Under the pieces are notes generated by a model, which was not told where the DNA came from, did no database searches, and worked only from the letters and a program-made list of their open reading frames with translations. Shown here in pieces: positions 1-10,761 of a DNA stretch of 64,000 nt. The first letter of the stretch is position 1; each line of letters starts with the position of its first letter. The stretch comes from Liquidambar formosana (lineage: Eukaryota; Streptophyta; Magnoliopsida; Saxifragales; Altingiaceae): the NCBI GenBank assembly GCA_039720395.1, contig CM077831.1, positions 4,382,003-4,446,002 of the forward strand, in the 5' to 3' direction. The position numbers and the translations under genes are program-made.

Positions 1-626
1 AATAAGGGTATATTAGTCAATCAAAAGTTTTTCTTACATTCATCTTTTTATAGGTAGTATATATATATATATATTTTATGATAGAGAGAGAAGGAAGATA
101 AGACTTGGCCGAACAGAGAGAGCAGATGCACAATGACAATCAATTGTGGTAAGGAGTAAAAAGGAAAGGAAAAAAAAGTAACTTATTATCTTTTTTATAC
201 ACTAGATATAGTACACGTGCATGGCACGTGAATATTTTTTTTATAAAAGATAAAGTTTAAAGTTTAGAAGTGTATATATATATATATATATAATCAAAAT
301 TATCAACGAAAGATTAAAAACTCTTTAGATATACATTCATAATTTTTTTTCTTCATAAAACGGAATATTTAAAGAGTTTATATTCATATATATTATCATG
401 CAACTTGATAGTTGCTCTTTAAGAAAAAGAATTTGAGTAAGAATCTAACTTTAATTTGTTAAAAGTTTGAGTTAAAATCTAACTTTCATTTGTTACCAAA
501 TGATAAGAATGTTTATTATGTATTTCAATTAAAGGAATGGTAGATATGTATATTTTTTTAAAAAATAAGGGTATATTGGTCATTCAAAAGTTTTTATGAG
601 ATTCAACCTTTTAAAGGTAGTATAGA
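1..626. repeat. Direct repeat pair of about 62 bp
   Basis: Bases 1-62 and 564-626 are near copies. Both begin AATAAGGGTATATT and run through a GTCA..TCAAAAGTTTTT block to GGTAGTATA. Their 563-bp spacing and shared ends could mark the edges of a small non-autonomous element or its target, but no clean terminal inverted repeat is visible. Confidence 0.5.
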
Positions 627-786
627 TTAAACAAAAGTTAGCGGAGGGATATATTTATCATTTCATTACTTATTTATTATTTATTATTTTATTTATTATT
701 AAATTTTTTTAATTTTAGGAAAAAGTTAAAATGCTCAATTTTCTTTTTATTTCACCTTATATTTTCTTTCTTTTCTCCCGATTTAA

Positions 787-791
787 CAATC
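787..791. repeat. Left target-site duplication of TAT-1 (CAATC)
   Basis: CAATC lies directly before the left LTR and again at 13416-13420 directly after the right LTR. A 5-bp duplication is what LTR retrotransposon integrase produces. It fixes the element boundaries exactly. Confidence 0.95.
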
Positions 792-1457
792 TGTTTCCTC
801 CAAAATTTCAATTCTGAGGATTGGGTTGCGCGAGCGTGCCAGCCACTAAACAGTGACGAATTATGGGTTCTACCTTGCCTCGAATGGACTCAAGGACTTT
901 TCTGCGACAAACAATTGAGAACACAAAATAATAACAGAAACTAAAAAGAAATGCTTACCACGGAGGAAGCCATTTTCATTGATCAATTTCTGGAATTACA
1001 ATGATAAACAAAGGGGTGCACACGCCTTTGACTAGAAAGGAGCACACGTTTCTGGATTTAAAATCCTAGAATTCTAAAAGAAAATGAAAAAGATGAAGTT
1101 CCTGAGAACTGGTTTGTTGATTGATGTTGGAAAGGCCTCTTCAAATGGCTGTTTACCCTTTTATACGCTTCATTAGTAACCGCCCCTTATTCTTTGCCCG
1201 CTAACTACCCACTTCCATGATCTTTTAGCTTCATAACTTCCCACGTTCTATAACCCCCCATGACTAATTTTCAGAAACCAAATCCACCACCTGAGCCTCC
1301 CACGATTTCATCTTGACAATCATGGTGATCACGTGGTTTAACTGTATTGCAGATCACAATCTAGCCTTGACCGATTTGAGGAATTTCAACCCTTTAAACC
1401 GAGACACTTTTGACCGAATAATCAAAAAATCGTTAGGCCGATTTTAGGGTGCAAACA
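792..1457 (-). repeat. 3' LTR of TAT-1
   Basis: 666 bp, TGTTTCC...GCAAACA on the plus strand, matching 12750-13415 along its whole length. On the minus strand a TATA box (TATAAAAG) lies at 1165-1158, the expected U3 promoter position. Three copies of the element-wide word GRCCGA occur near the left end of U3 (1369, 1412, 1436). Confidence 0.95.
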
Positions 1458-1475
1458 TTGCCCCCCACATTTTAC
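1458..1475 (-). promoter_or_regulatory. Polypurine tract of TAT-1
   Basis: Read on the minus strand this is a purine-rich run with six G (TGTGGGGGGCAA) directly next to the 3' LTR. It is the site that primes plus-strand DNA synthesis in LTR retrotransposons. Confidence 0.75.
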
Positions 1476-1533
1476 TGAATTGATTTTCGGTAAAATGTTT
1501 CACTCTTCTAAATCGGCCTTTGATCGTACTATA

Positions 1534-1564
<31 letters not shown>

Positions 1565-1576
1565 CCTTTTCTAAGG

Positions 1577-1615
1577 CACGTGTCAACACCCTGTAATTTC
1601 TTTTTATACCACGTG
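1577..1615 (+). promoter_or_regulatory. Two G-box motifs upstream of the antisense PMD gene
   Basis: CACGTG occurs at 1577-1582 and 1610-1615, 33 bp apart and about 340 bp before the ATG of the plus-strand PMD gene. CACGTG is the core bound by plant bZIP and bHLH factors. A long T run (about 1540-1564) lies just before them. No convincing TATA box was found, so promoter function is an inference. Confidence 0.35.
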
Positions 1616-1954
1616 TCTTCTCTTAATTTGCTCATCTACTGATGGCATTACTTCTATCAATGATATCACTGCGCCATTCTCTCTTCCCAAGAGGAATGTG
1701 TCTTTTCGGGATGTCCTTCCATTACTTCTAAAACGCCAAAACTCTTCATAATCCTTACGAAAAACGTTCCTTAAACCAGAGTTTCTCTCTCTAGGACTTT
1801 TCTTCTCCGGCAAGTTCATTCCCTTTTCCAGTAGGCTGTTGCTCTCCTCTCCGTTCGAAGTTCCTGGTTTTCTCCCTGCTATCTCCGAGTCTTCTGCTCG
1901 TGCGTTTCTTCTACCTTCAGCTTCGTCGTTTTCCTTCTCCGCGTTTTTTCATCC

Positions 1955-3179
1955 ATGGCGGATTCTGCTCCTGGTGATGTCGTCGACAAAGAGCGCTTGG
2001 AGGCTCTACAAACGACTGGACCTTCAATGGCCATCCCTATGGTACTCATTCCTTACAATGACTCTTACACTTTAGGTCCTGTATTCCTTTCTGCTGAGGC
2101 CGCCAAGCCCTACTCCTCTGTTTTCCCAAAACCTCAATCTGAGGTTTTTGTTTTTGAAAACCCTAAGTGCAACATTGTTTCTTCATTCTCCAAGTCTATT
2201 CGTTGCTGGCCAAATAGGCAAAAGAATTGGCTATCATGGTTTGACAGAATGGCTGCTGTGAATGCTGGCGCCTGGCATGAATTGGGGATTTATGGAAATC
2301 CTCCACTTGTCTAAATTTCAAATCCCTATTAACAAAGAGATCTTATCATCTGCTTTATGCTTCTGGTCAATTTCGACCAATTCTTTTCACTTTAAATTTG
2401 GAATGATGACCCCCACACTCCTAGACTTGGCTGCACTGTTCGGCCTACGTCCTAATGGGAAATGGATAAATGCTCTGGCCGAACTTCCTGATTTTGATGA
2501 TTCAATTTCTTTTGATAAGAAGAGTACCTCTTATACCAATTTTCTCAATCTTTATATAAAGACAGAAGGTGATATTGATGAGATCGAATATGTAGCCTTT
2601 CTTCTTTTTTGGATTTGCAAATGTCTTTTTTGTTCCCCTTCTTTTAAAATTGTTAAGGCTGACTTGAAGTTAGCTGTCTACTTGGCTAGAGGGTGCAAAG
2701 CTGCTCTGGGACCTCTAGTTCTTTCAAGTGTTTATAGAGGCCTGTTTAATCTATTGTCCTCCAATTTCCAACTTTGGGGAGGTCCCCTTTGGATGCTCCA
2801 AATCTGGTTACATGCGTATTTTCCAGAAATAAGTCCTGTCTGTGAAACTCATGACAATGTTCCTTCTGTTGGGTATAATTTTATTGATTTTACCCATAAT
2901 CCTCATTCTTTTCGAGATTGTTTCATTTTTTTCTATTCCTGTAATAATCGGTCTCGAAAGCAATTTTATCCATTTTTTCCTTTGTGGCTTGGGCCGCAGT
3001 GGCTTTTGGCCGTAACTACTTTTGAGGCTCCAGAATCGGTCTTAAAATCTTTTTGGAGTAGTGTACTGATTCCAAGAGACCTTCACCATAGAATAACCCT
3101 GGAGAATTCTGGAAACAATCGCTGTGGAGTAGAGATTTATTGTCCCCACTTTGTCGCTAGGCAATTCGGCCTATGCTAA
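1955..3179 (+). pseudogene. Plant mobile domain (PMD) gene, N-terminal part, antisense inside TAT-1
   Basis: Starts MADSAPGDVV at 1955. The reading frame reaches the typical PMD opening (W..ELGIY, about residue 110), then a one-base frameshift near 2294 moves it into the frame that runs to 3179. The second frame shows the PMD core: L.KF.IP.NKEIL..AL.FW, then MTPTLLDLAALFGLRP, and later a W-rich block (LWGGPLWMLQIWLHAYFP). PMD proteins include the Arabidopsis gene-silencing factors MAIN and MAIL1, and PMDs are known inside plant retroelements. The frame ends at TAA after RQFGLC, probably a CAA-to-TAA change because sensible coding continues in frame. The gene runs opposite to gag-pol and converges with integrase. 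Recognition of PMD is from motif memory. Confidence 0.75.
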
Positions 3180-3916
3180 TCTATTCCTTTTCCACTGATC
3201 TATAGCCTGAATTCTGATTTCCTGAATCGGCTCGTTATTCATGATATTGATGAAGTGGATAGCGTTGACTCCATTTTCAAATTTCTAAAAAAAGATTTTG
3301 AGATATCTCCCTTCCGTTACAAACCATCTGCATCTGATGGTTTTATCTCCTTTTGGGATAATTACATCAAGGAGAGTAGGCCGCCGGACTCAGCAGAAGC
3401 TTTTGACAGGCTTTCTATGCATGAAGCTCATAGTGATTCGGCCACTTCCAGCGATGGTGATACTAACCCAGTTTCTTCGCAGGCCACTGATACTGGGGGA
3501 AAGAAACAGAAGACCAAGCAAGGTATCCCTATTGACCGATATTCAGCTTATCAGTCTGTACTAACTTATGAGAAATTTTATAAAATCAAATGGATCCCTG
3601 GGGAAGACATGTGGGTAATGGTTGACAAGGTAGATAGAGCTGTTTTAAACCTAAAATCAAAACAATTTGATGAATACATGGCAAAAAAGAGGGAAAAGAG
3701 TTATGTCAGGTCCCACATTTTTTATGAAGTTTGAAAAGTGGCTGGAGAAAAATCGACCATATACTCCTTCTGCCAACTTCGCAATAGCTGACCTAGTTGA
3801 ACCATCCTTGGCCTTGTCCTCGCCCGATGAAGTTACTTAGGTAGGGAGACGCGCCACTAAAAAAGAACTTGACCGATTTCAATGGTTAACCTGGCCCATA
3901 TCGACCTTTGGGATAG
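3180..3916 (+). pseudogene. Middle part of the antisense PMD gene of TAT-1
   Basis: Coding continues in the same frame after the stop at 3177-3179, through 3255-3734 (acidic and Ser-rich, then a Lys-rich stretch). A one-base indel in the T run near 3716-3723 then shifts the frame. From 3724 a frame beginning MKFEKWLEKNRPY runs on, is broken once by TAG near 3838, and reaches a GT splice-donor-like site at 3917 (GATAG/GTATTT). I recognise no domain here; it is probably the linker between PMD and the coiled coil. Its integrity is lost, but the overall reading direction is clear from frame coherence either side of each lesion. Confidence 0.55.
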
Positions 3917-3983
3917 GTATTTCCTTTGCCCATTTCTTTTAAAATGATCTCATTAAGCTTTACTAATTTCATTCGTTTTACAG
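3917..3983 (+). other. Predicted 67-bp intron in the antisense PMD gene
   Basis: Begins GTATTTCC and ends TTCGTTTTACAG, a good plant acceptor with a T-rich tract. The flanking codons join in frame (phase 1). An intron in this orientation means the plus-strand gene was meant to be transcribed on its own, because the intron signals do not work on the genomic RNA strand. Confidence 0.5.
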
Positions 3984-5234
3984 ATGTCCCAACCTATGAG
4001 CAACAGCCTCTTGCTCCCTTGCTAGAACTTCCTTCTGAGGATGAGGAAGAGCTCCAGAGGTCCCAACCAGGGAAATCAAAAAGCGCTGCTTTGGTGAAGT
4101 CCCAGAACACCAAGCAAAAGGCTCTGGAGCCCGAATCCCAAGCCGCTGAAACTCAGGCCAAGAAGAGGGGCAGGCCAAAGACCACAACAATTGTGGAGAG
4201 TCGGCCAAAAAAGTCCAAGGCGGGGGATATGGGGGAAATCTTTGCGTCCTTGTCTCAAAAAGGATCTCGCTCAACTTCTGTGCCAGCGTCATCTTCCTCC
4301 ATCTCTAAGCCAACCAAGAACTCCAAAAACTCCAAACCTTCCAAGGCTAATGAATCTCATCAGGCCGATTCTGTGGGTAAGGCCGACTCTTCAGATTAGG
4401 ATGAAATGATTATTTTGCCTGACCCCATAGAAATTGTGACTCAATCCCCCCATATTCCAGAAAAAACCACTTCTGCTGCCCCCACTAAAACTTCCTCGAT
4501 CCCATCAGGAGACAAATTCTCAATGGCCATGGCTTCTCTAGAAAAATTGCGTTCTTTTCTAAAGCCGAAGCGGTCGAATCTCCAATCTCTTCTACTACTA
4601 CCTCCAATCCTCCGAAAAGCACTGACATTGAAAAAGCCAGAAAGCTCCTTAAAACTATTTCCGCTGTTCCCATTTCTACCATTTTTTCTCAAGTTGAAAA
4701 AATAAAAAAGGCCATAAAAGTTATCTTGGCCGATTCTAACACCACACCAGGCTTGGCAGCTAACCTCCAGTCCTTTGAAGAAAAAGTCTCCCTCCTTTGC
4801 CCTTCTTATTCTTCAGTCAGGAATGAAGCAATCCAGAACAGAAAGGTGCTGAACCAGATGACCGATCTTCAGTTTAAGATCCAGATTGCTATGGACGAGG
4901 CCGATAAGATGAAGTCTTTGATTGAAGAAGGTCAAAAAACGAAGCAACAATTCGAAGCTGTGATTGCTGACCTGGAAAGACAATTGGGTGAAGCCAGAGA
5001 AAAACTAAAGGAGGCAGAAACGGTCCAAGCAGACTTAGCAGAAGCCTTTTCTGTAAAGGTAGAAAAGGCACAAGAGCTAGCCGACCAGTACCAGTCTTTC
5101 TCTAGGGAAGAGGAGGCATTGGAGCAGAAGCAGAGGGATCTGGAGGATCGTCTCCAAGCCTTTGAAATTGAATGGTCGAGCATTAGGGAGCTGCTTTCTC
5201 TTGCTGACCCTTCTCTTTCTGCCTCTTCTTGAAC
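3984..5234 (+). pseudogene. C-terminal part of the antisense PMD gene: basic linker and coiled coil
   Basis: From 3984 the product is acidic (EDEEELQ), then Lys/Pro/Ser-rich with a KKRGRPK AT-hook-like stretch near 4163-4185, which could act as a nuclear localisation signal or in DNA binding. TAG at 4397 and a one-base indel in the A run near 4545 break it. It then resumes and ends in a long heptad-rich coiled coil (about 4850-5170; E/K/Q/L-rich) followed by SLSASS and TGA. Combined with the PMD part this gives a protein with dimerisation and possible DNA-contact regions. The gene stops about 220 bp from the convergent end of integrase. Start codons inside this segment are not meaningful, since it is an exon. 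Confidence 0.6.
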
Positions 5235-5452
5235 AATTCTTTTTATGGCTGGGATGTAGCCATTTGACATGTTTTGATGTAATTCGGCCATAAGGCCTCT
5301 GCACAATTTTTTTTTTTTTTTTTTTATTATTTTAAAATCTTGGCAGTTCCTTTTACTTAGCCATTGTGCCAAGCTTGACAATACCTTATTTGCTTATGTA
5401 TGCTTATATCTGCTTCTTTCGGCCATGTGACCTTGAATGTGTTTTTTTTTTT
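5235..5452. other. Convergent spacer between PMD gene and integrase
   Basis: About 220 bp with two T runs (near 5309-5325 and 5442-5455) and two TCGGCC words. It presumably holds the 3' ends of both convergent transcripts. No gene is visible. Confidence 0.5.
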
Positions 5453-6690
5453 TTATCCTTCTTCTGAATGTGAATTTAAATTTGCATCTGCATTTGTATC
5501 ATTCGAATATTTAACATTTTCCCACATTGTGGGATGATATTTTTTAAGAAATCGGCCATTGATGGGCCGATCATGGATGTCACCATCCAAATTTTGTAGG
5601 TAATAAGCTCCACCCTTTAACACCTTGAAAATTTTGAAAGGACCCTCCCAATTGGGGGACCATTTCCCATACTTGGGATCCTTTGACCCAATAGGTAGTA
5701 TAACTTTCCAAACTAATTCATTTTCAAGAAAATTCTTAGGTCGAACTTTCTTATCATAAGCTTTTTCGATCTTTCTCTTTTGGGCTTGTAAATGGTCTAA
5801 TGCTAGTAGCCTAATATCATCCAGGTCGTCCAGTTCGGCCAACATAGCATCATAATAATCTTGTGCGCTTAGATTATTTTGCTTAGCAACCCTCAGAGAC
5901 CGAACAGTTATCTCCATAGGCAAAATCACATCATGCCCATAGGTCAAGGTGAATGGAGTAGTACCTATACTAGTTCTTTTAGAATTTCGGTAAGCCCACA
6001 ATGTCTCTGAAAGTAATTCATGCCATGCTCGAGGATTTTCCTCTATCATTTTCTCGATACTGACTTTTAAAATTTTGTTCGTCGATTCGGCCTGCCCATT
6101 TGCCTGTGCATAGTAGGGCGTTGAATGCATGATTTCAAAACCGTACTCTTCAGCAAATGCCTTTACCTCACTGCCAGTAAATACTGTTCTTTGATCAGCA
6201 GTAATGGTCTGGGGTAGACCGAATGTATGGATAATATTTTCTTTAATACATTTTATTACCTCAACCTGAGAAACTGAGGGCATGGGAATGGCTTCAACCC
6301 ATTTAGTAAAATAATCTGTTGCAACTAAAATAAAGGCATCCCTTTTGGATGACTCGGGATATATTTTACCAATTACATCCATTGCCCACCCCCTAAATGG
6401 CCAAGGCTTCACTATGGATTGCAATTTTACTACAGGTGCATGCTGCACTGACCCATGAATCTGGCAGGCCTGACAACATTTAGCATATTCTAAGCAATCT
6501 TTCATAATATTCGGCCAGTAATAGCCATATCTTCTTATGAGCCACCTCATTTTAATTCCAGCCTGGTGTGCCCCACATATGCCCTCATGGACTTCGGCCA
6601 TGACTTGCATTGCCCGAAACTTAGAAAGGCACAAGTTCAAAAGGCCATCGACATTCTTTTTATATAATTCGTCATCTAGAATAACAAATT
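5453..6690 (-). pseudogene. Integrase of TAT-1 (frameshifted from RT)
   Basis: The open frame spans 6640-5453, 395 residues. It shows the zinc-binding HHCC module (H18, H25, C56, C59), then the DDE core: D88 in WAMDVIG, D149 in ITADQR, E185 in GQAESTNK. A C-terminal region with a GPF/K-rich stretch ends in LKKYHP, as in Ty3/gypsy integrases. D149 is followed by QR where this family usually has QG. A coherent N-terminal extension in this frame continues upstream to about 6700, where it must join RNase H. A one-base deletion in the A run at about 6697-6703 separates the two, so pol is broken. Confidence 0.85.
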
Positions 6691-8976
6691 TTAAGGCCTT
6701 TTTCCTGACTCTATATTAGTCTGAACAGATGGATTTTGTAAATATTTTATAATTGGAAATCTCCAATCATCTTGGGCAACATCTAATGATAATACCCAGT
6801 CACTAGGACCGAATACATTTTTTAAGGACGATTCTAATCTCCTTTCTATAGAAATCGTCCTGGTAAGAACACTATGTGGGATTTTCAGTCTAGAAGCTAT
6901 TTGAGCCAATTCATTTGCTTCGTTGTTTTCTTTTCTCGGGACACATTTGAATAAAACGTCAGCAAATAAACTTAGCAAATATTTGGTGATCCTATTATAT
7001 TCAACCAGGGAATCACTTATACATTTGAAGTCGCCAGATAACTGTTTTAAAACTAACTGGGAATCCCCAATAATAAGGACACTTGATACATTCAAATCCA
7101 CCAATAAAATGAGACCGATAATGAGAGCCTTATACTCGGCTTGATTGTTTGTACAATCAAAATCTAACTTGAATGAAAATTGAGTCCTTTTGTTCATTGG
7201 GGATATTAGAACTACACTTGCTCCGGCTGATTCTTCAGTTCGAGACCCATCGAAAATTAAAATCCATGGGACTAAAGAAATACATCCAATCTCCATGGTA
7301 GGCAAAATTTCAGGAACCTCTCTTAAATTAGGGTGGCTTGCTAAGAAATCAGCCAACACTTGGCCTTTAATTGCCTTTTGAGGAGTATATTGCAAACAGA
7401 ATTCAATTAGGACTAGTGACCATTTCGCAATTTTCCCTCTAACAATTGGCCTACTCAACATGTACTTAACCACATCAGTTTGACATATTATATAAACCAG
7501 AATAGGTAACATATAATACCTTAACTTAATACATGAAAAGTACAAAGCCAAACAAAGTTTTTCAATCGGTGTATATCTACACTCGATTTCATTCAACAGT
7601 TTACTAAGAAAATAAACAGCCTGCTCATGACCATCCTCTCTGTCTTGGGCTAACAATGCTCCAATAGATTCTTCAGCGGCCGATATGTACAATTTCAAGG
7701 GCTTCCCCTGCTTAGGTGGCATCAACACCGGTGGCTTTGTAAGATATTCCTTCAGCTGGTCGAATGCTTCCTGATGTTGTTTATCCCACTTGAAGCTGTC
7801 CTCCGCCCGTATCTTCAGCAGAGGAGAGAAGGCTTTGGTTCGCCCTGCACAATTAGAAATAAAACGGCGCAAGAAATTAACTTGACCGAGAAACCTTTGA
7901 AGCTCTTTTTTATTAGATGGTGGTTTTGCGTCAATAATTGCCTTTGTTTTGTTTTTGTCAACTTCAATCCCTCTTTGATGGACAAGATAACCCAAGAAAT
8001 TTTCGGCAGATACACCAAAAGCACATTTTAAGGGGTTCATTTTTAGACTATAAGCCCGCATTCTTTCAAAAGACTTCCTTAGATCGGTCATATGAATATC
8101 CAGATCTGAAGATTTAACCACCACATCATCTATATAAACTTCCATAAATTTTCCAATCATATCATGGAAAATATAATTCATAGCCCTTTGGTATGTAGCC
8201 CCAGCATTTTTTAGACCGAATGGCATCACTACCCATTCAAAATTCCCAATGCTACCTGGGCACCTAAAGGCTGTTTTCTGTACGTCATCTTCAGCTATGA
8301 AAATTTGATTATAGCCTGAATGACCATCCATGAAAGATAGGACTTTAAACCCAACAGCTGCATCGACCAGCATGTCAACCACAGGCATTGGGTACTCATC
8401 TTTTGGAGTGGCTTTATTTAAATCCATAAAATCTATACACACCCTCAGTTTCCCATTCTTTTTCAAGACTGGAACAATGTTCGAGAGCCATTCCACATAC
8501 TTGGCCGTTCGAATGAATCCGGCCTTTAACAGTCTTTCTATTTCTTCTTTTACTTTGAGATGAATTTCTGGAGCCATCCTCCTAGGAGGTTGTTTATATG
8601 GTTTAAACCCCTTTTTAATTGGTAATTTATGCTCGACCAGTTTTCGGTCTAAACCCGGCAATTCATCATAATCCCAAGCAAAACAATCCCTAAATTCTTT
8701 TAACAGGCCGATTAACTTATCTTTCCATTCTTCTGGTAAATTTTGGTTAATAAAAATCGGCTTTGAGTCTCCTAATAGTTTTACTTCTTGCAAAGGGTCT
8801 ATGACTTGGGCTTTTTCATCACTCAACTTCCTAGGTTCCAGCTCTAATTCTTCTAAGGTGATTTCGTCTGCATCTTCTCTAATGCAATCGGCCAAACTGG
8901 CCGATTCATTGATGTCAGCCATGTAGGATTCTATCCTCTGCATGGCTTCCTGATATACTTGGGTTTCAAAATTCAT
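6691..8976 (-). CDS. Reverse transcriptase with two RNase H domains, TAT-1 pol
   Basis: 761 residues from an ATG. RT occupies roughly residues 135-330, with VCIDFMDLNKA, MPFGLKNA and the catalytic YIDD at 281-284. The first RNase H (about 425-550) reads LYISAAEES where a catalytic Asp would be expected, so it is probably inactive. The second (about 570-695) is of archaeal/plant type with FDGS (D576), QAEY (E614) and GDSQ (D638). The fourth acidic position reads ANEL (N688) instead of an Asp. A dual RNase H with a decayed first copy is known for the Tat lineage. A TAA lies directly upstream of the ATG, and the frame differs from that of the protease. The 3' end is truncated by the frameshift before integrase. 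Confidence 0.88.
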   Translation of the reverse strand: MNFETQVYQEAMQRIESYMADINESASLADCIREDADEITLEELELEPRKLSDEKAQVIDPLQEVKLLGDSKPIFINQNLPEEWKDKLIGLLKEFRDCFAWDYDELPGLDRKLVEHKLPIKKGFKPYKQPPRRMAPEIHLKVKEEIERLLKAGFIRTAKYVEWLSNIVPVLKKNGKLRVCIDFMDLNKATPKDEYPMPVVDMLVDAAVGFKVLSFMDGHSGYNQIFIAEDDVQKTAFRCPGSIGNFEWVVMPFGLKNAGATYQRAMNYIFHDMIGKFMEVYIDDVVVKSSDLDIHMTDLRKSFERMRAYSLKMNPLKCAFGVSAENFLGYLVHQRGIEVDKNKTKAIIDAKPPSNKKELQRFLGQVNFLRRFISNCAGRTKAFSPLLKIRAEDSFKWDKQHQEAFDQLKEYLTKPPVLMPPKQGKPLKLYISAAEESIGALLAQDREDGHEQAVYFLSKLLNEIECRYTPIEKLCLALYFSCIKLRYYMLPILVYIICQTDVVKYMLSRPIVRGKIAKWSLVLIEFCLQYTPQKAIKGQVLADFLASHPNLREVPEILPTMEIGCISLVPWILIFDGSRTEESAGASVVLISPMNKRTQFSFKLDFDCTNNQAEYKALIIGLILLVDLNVSSVLIIGDSQLVLKQLSGDFKCISDSLVEYNRITKYLLSLFADVLFKCVPRKENNEANELAQIASRLKIPHSVLTRTISIERRLESSLKNVFGPSDWVLSLDVAQDDWRFPIIKYLQNPSVQTNIESGKRP

Positions 8977-9064
8977 TTAAACTTACGTTTTCATGTACGG
9001 CCCTTTGTGAGACCGAGTTTATATGGCATCCTCCATCCAGTACTGGAGAAGCGACCTTAAGGGG

Positions 9065-9847
9065 TCAGCCATGTTTGTCAGATCCTACAAATTCTAAAGG
9101 TCTTATGTTCTTATCATAAAGAATAGCCTCAGCAAAATTATTCGTCAAAGCAAATGGGTGACTATCGGCCTGAATTAGCTCAGCCTTGTCTCCATTCCAA
9201 ATCATCAAGCACTGATGAAGTGAAGATGGGACACACATGTTTGCATGAATCCAATCACGGCCTAACAGTGCATTATAATTCGAAGCCGAATTCATAACGA
9301 AGAATGCCGTCATTTTAGTTTTATTTCCTACAGTAACTTCCATAGGAATAACCCCTTCAGGTTTTACAGCTCCACCCATGAAATTTACAATTGAAACTTC
9401 TGCAGGCAATAAATCCTTTTCTGTCTTTCCTAATTTCTTCATAACCGAAACTGGCATGATATTGATAGAGGCTCCATTATCTACCAAAACCCTTGAAACT
9501 GGTTTTCCATTGAAATGGGCTTTAATATATAAGGGTTTCAAGTGTTTAGCCATATTCTCACTAGGCTTAGTAAAAGTTATACCTTCATTAGGTAGCTCGG
9601 TCTTAGTAGACCGATTCGGAGCTTATGAAACTTCATTAATTGAGAGTTTTCCTTCAAAGCCAACATCGATATCGTCGAAAGACAGAGTTTGGCCTTCCTT
9701 AGCTTTAAAATCAGCAGGTAAAATAAAAACCATATTTACCTGAACTCTCACTGGTGGAAGAGATCCGAACTGAAGGGTGTCATCGTTTTTAGCATCAAAA
9801 TCATCAGCTTCTAGGATTTCATCCTCCTTGCATTTCCCGATAGCTAC
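9065..9847 (-). pseudogene. Aspartic protease region of TAT-1
   Basis: The protease core is in 9553-9065: VLVDNGASINIM (D25-N-G in that frame) and the later ALLGRDWIH. D-N-G replaces the textbook D-T/S-G; TAT-2 has the same DNG, so it looks like a family trait and not damage. The frame is open upstream to 9847 except for TAA near 9629 (probably CAA to TAA), and it is in phase with the linker ORF before it. It ends in TGA at 9065-9067. The RT ATG follows 89 bp later in a different frame. Confidence 0.75.
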
Positions 9848-10570
9848 TTAAAGGGACTTCTTTTCTTCCTCAATTGCTTCTAAACGCTTCCAAATATTAG
9901 TTCGAATCCGGTATCCTCCAGTCTTCTTAATCAGCTCCCTTTTTTCTTCAGCTTGTATCCTTTGGAGCCTCCTTTTCTGGGTCCGAGTCATTTCGGGTTG
10001 ACCGAATTTTGGGTGTCGCGCCTGAGACCATCTTTCTATCTGTGTCGGCCTAGGTTTCACCATTCTAGGCTTAATGAGATCACGCAAATCACCTTCAGTG
10101 GTCCCAGAACTGGATGCTTGGCCTTTTCTCGTTTTGTCAGTCTGGCCTCTGGCCTGATAATCATTCTTCACAGTGATTTGTAAACCTTGACCTTTTGAAT
10201 ATTCATCAGGTCGAATTCTTTTATTGCTGTCATCGGTCCTCCGATAACCCTTCCTTAGACTCCTAGCATGCTCTTCATTTTCTTCTTGTATCATCTTCTC
10301 TTTCTCAAGTCTAGCCTTATACAGGCTACTTGACCTGAATTTCTGCTCATACTTGTTCGTCCTTCTGGCTGCCGCATTTGCGACTTCGGCCTCATTAAGG
10401 CCCCTAACCTGTAGCTCACCTTGATAAATAGAGACTTCAACATCCCCAATTACAGCTTTTTTCAAGTTTCCAGGATCATACTGAGGCATTGCCAATTTAC
10501 TGTAACACCCTCGGCAATAAATTGGGTGACCATAAATATCACAGAGATGTTCTATCGCCACCTTAGTCAA
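9848..10570 (-). pseudogene. Gag-protease linker of TAT-1
   Basis: 240 residues, highly charged (runs of E/K/R, e.g. EEKRELIKK near the C-terminus), with a C-x2-C pair near the start (YCRGCYSK). I recognise no catalytic domain. The frame ends at TAA 9848-9850 and continues in phase into the protease. Upstream, a one-base deletion in an A run near 10692 separates it from gag. It is probably the spacer domain of the Gag-Pro polyprotein. Confidence 0.6.
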
Positions 10571-10761
10571 CCTCTTGATATTACTGGAATCTAACCTTCC
10601 TGAGTAAGCATGAGTCTCACCTTCGGCCTTTAGGATAAACGAGACCGATTTTATCTCTTTATTCCTCTGTTGCGAGGCTTGTATAACAGTTTTTTTCCTT
10701 TATCTTCTGATTTCTGTCCAGCACTTACAGTCTCCTTGGTTGACACTTCAGGATCATGTAC

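Larger units (their letters stand above)
1..791. other. AT-rich host DNA left of TAT-1
   Basis: No gene is visible. The stretch holds short TA runs near 60-74 and 273-290, a purine-rich block, and a segment at about 83-160 that closely resembles 61612-61700, the region upstream of the CC-domain gene on the right side of the window. That resemblance marks this as another fragment of the duplicated resistance-gene neighbourhood. A 60-bp direct repeat lies at its two ends (separate entry). Confidence 0.6.
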
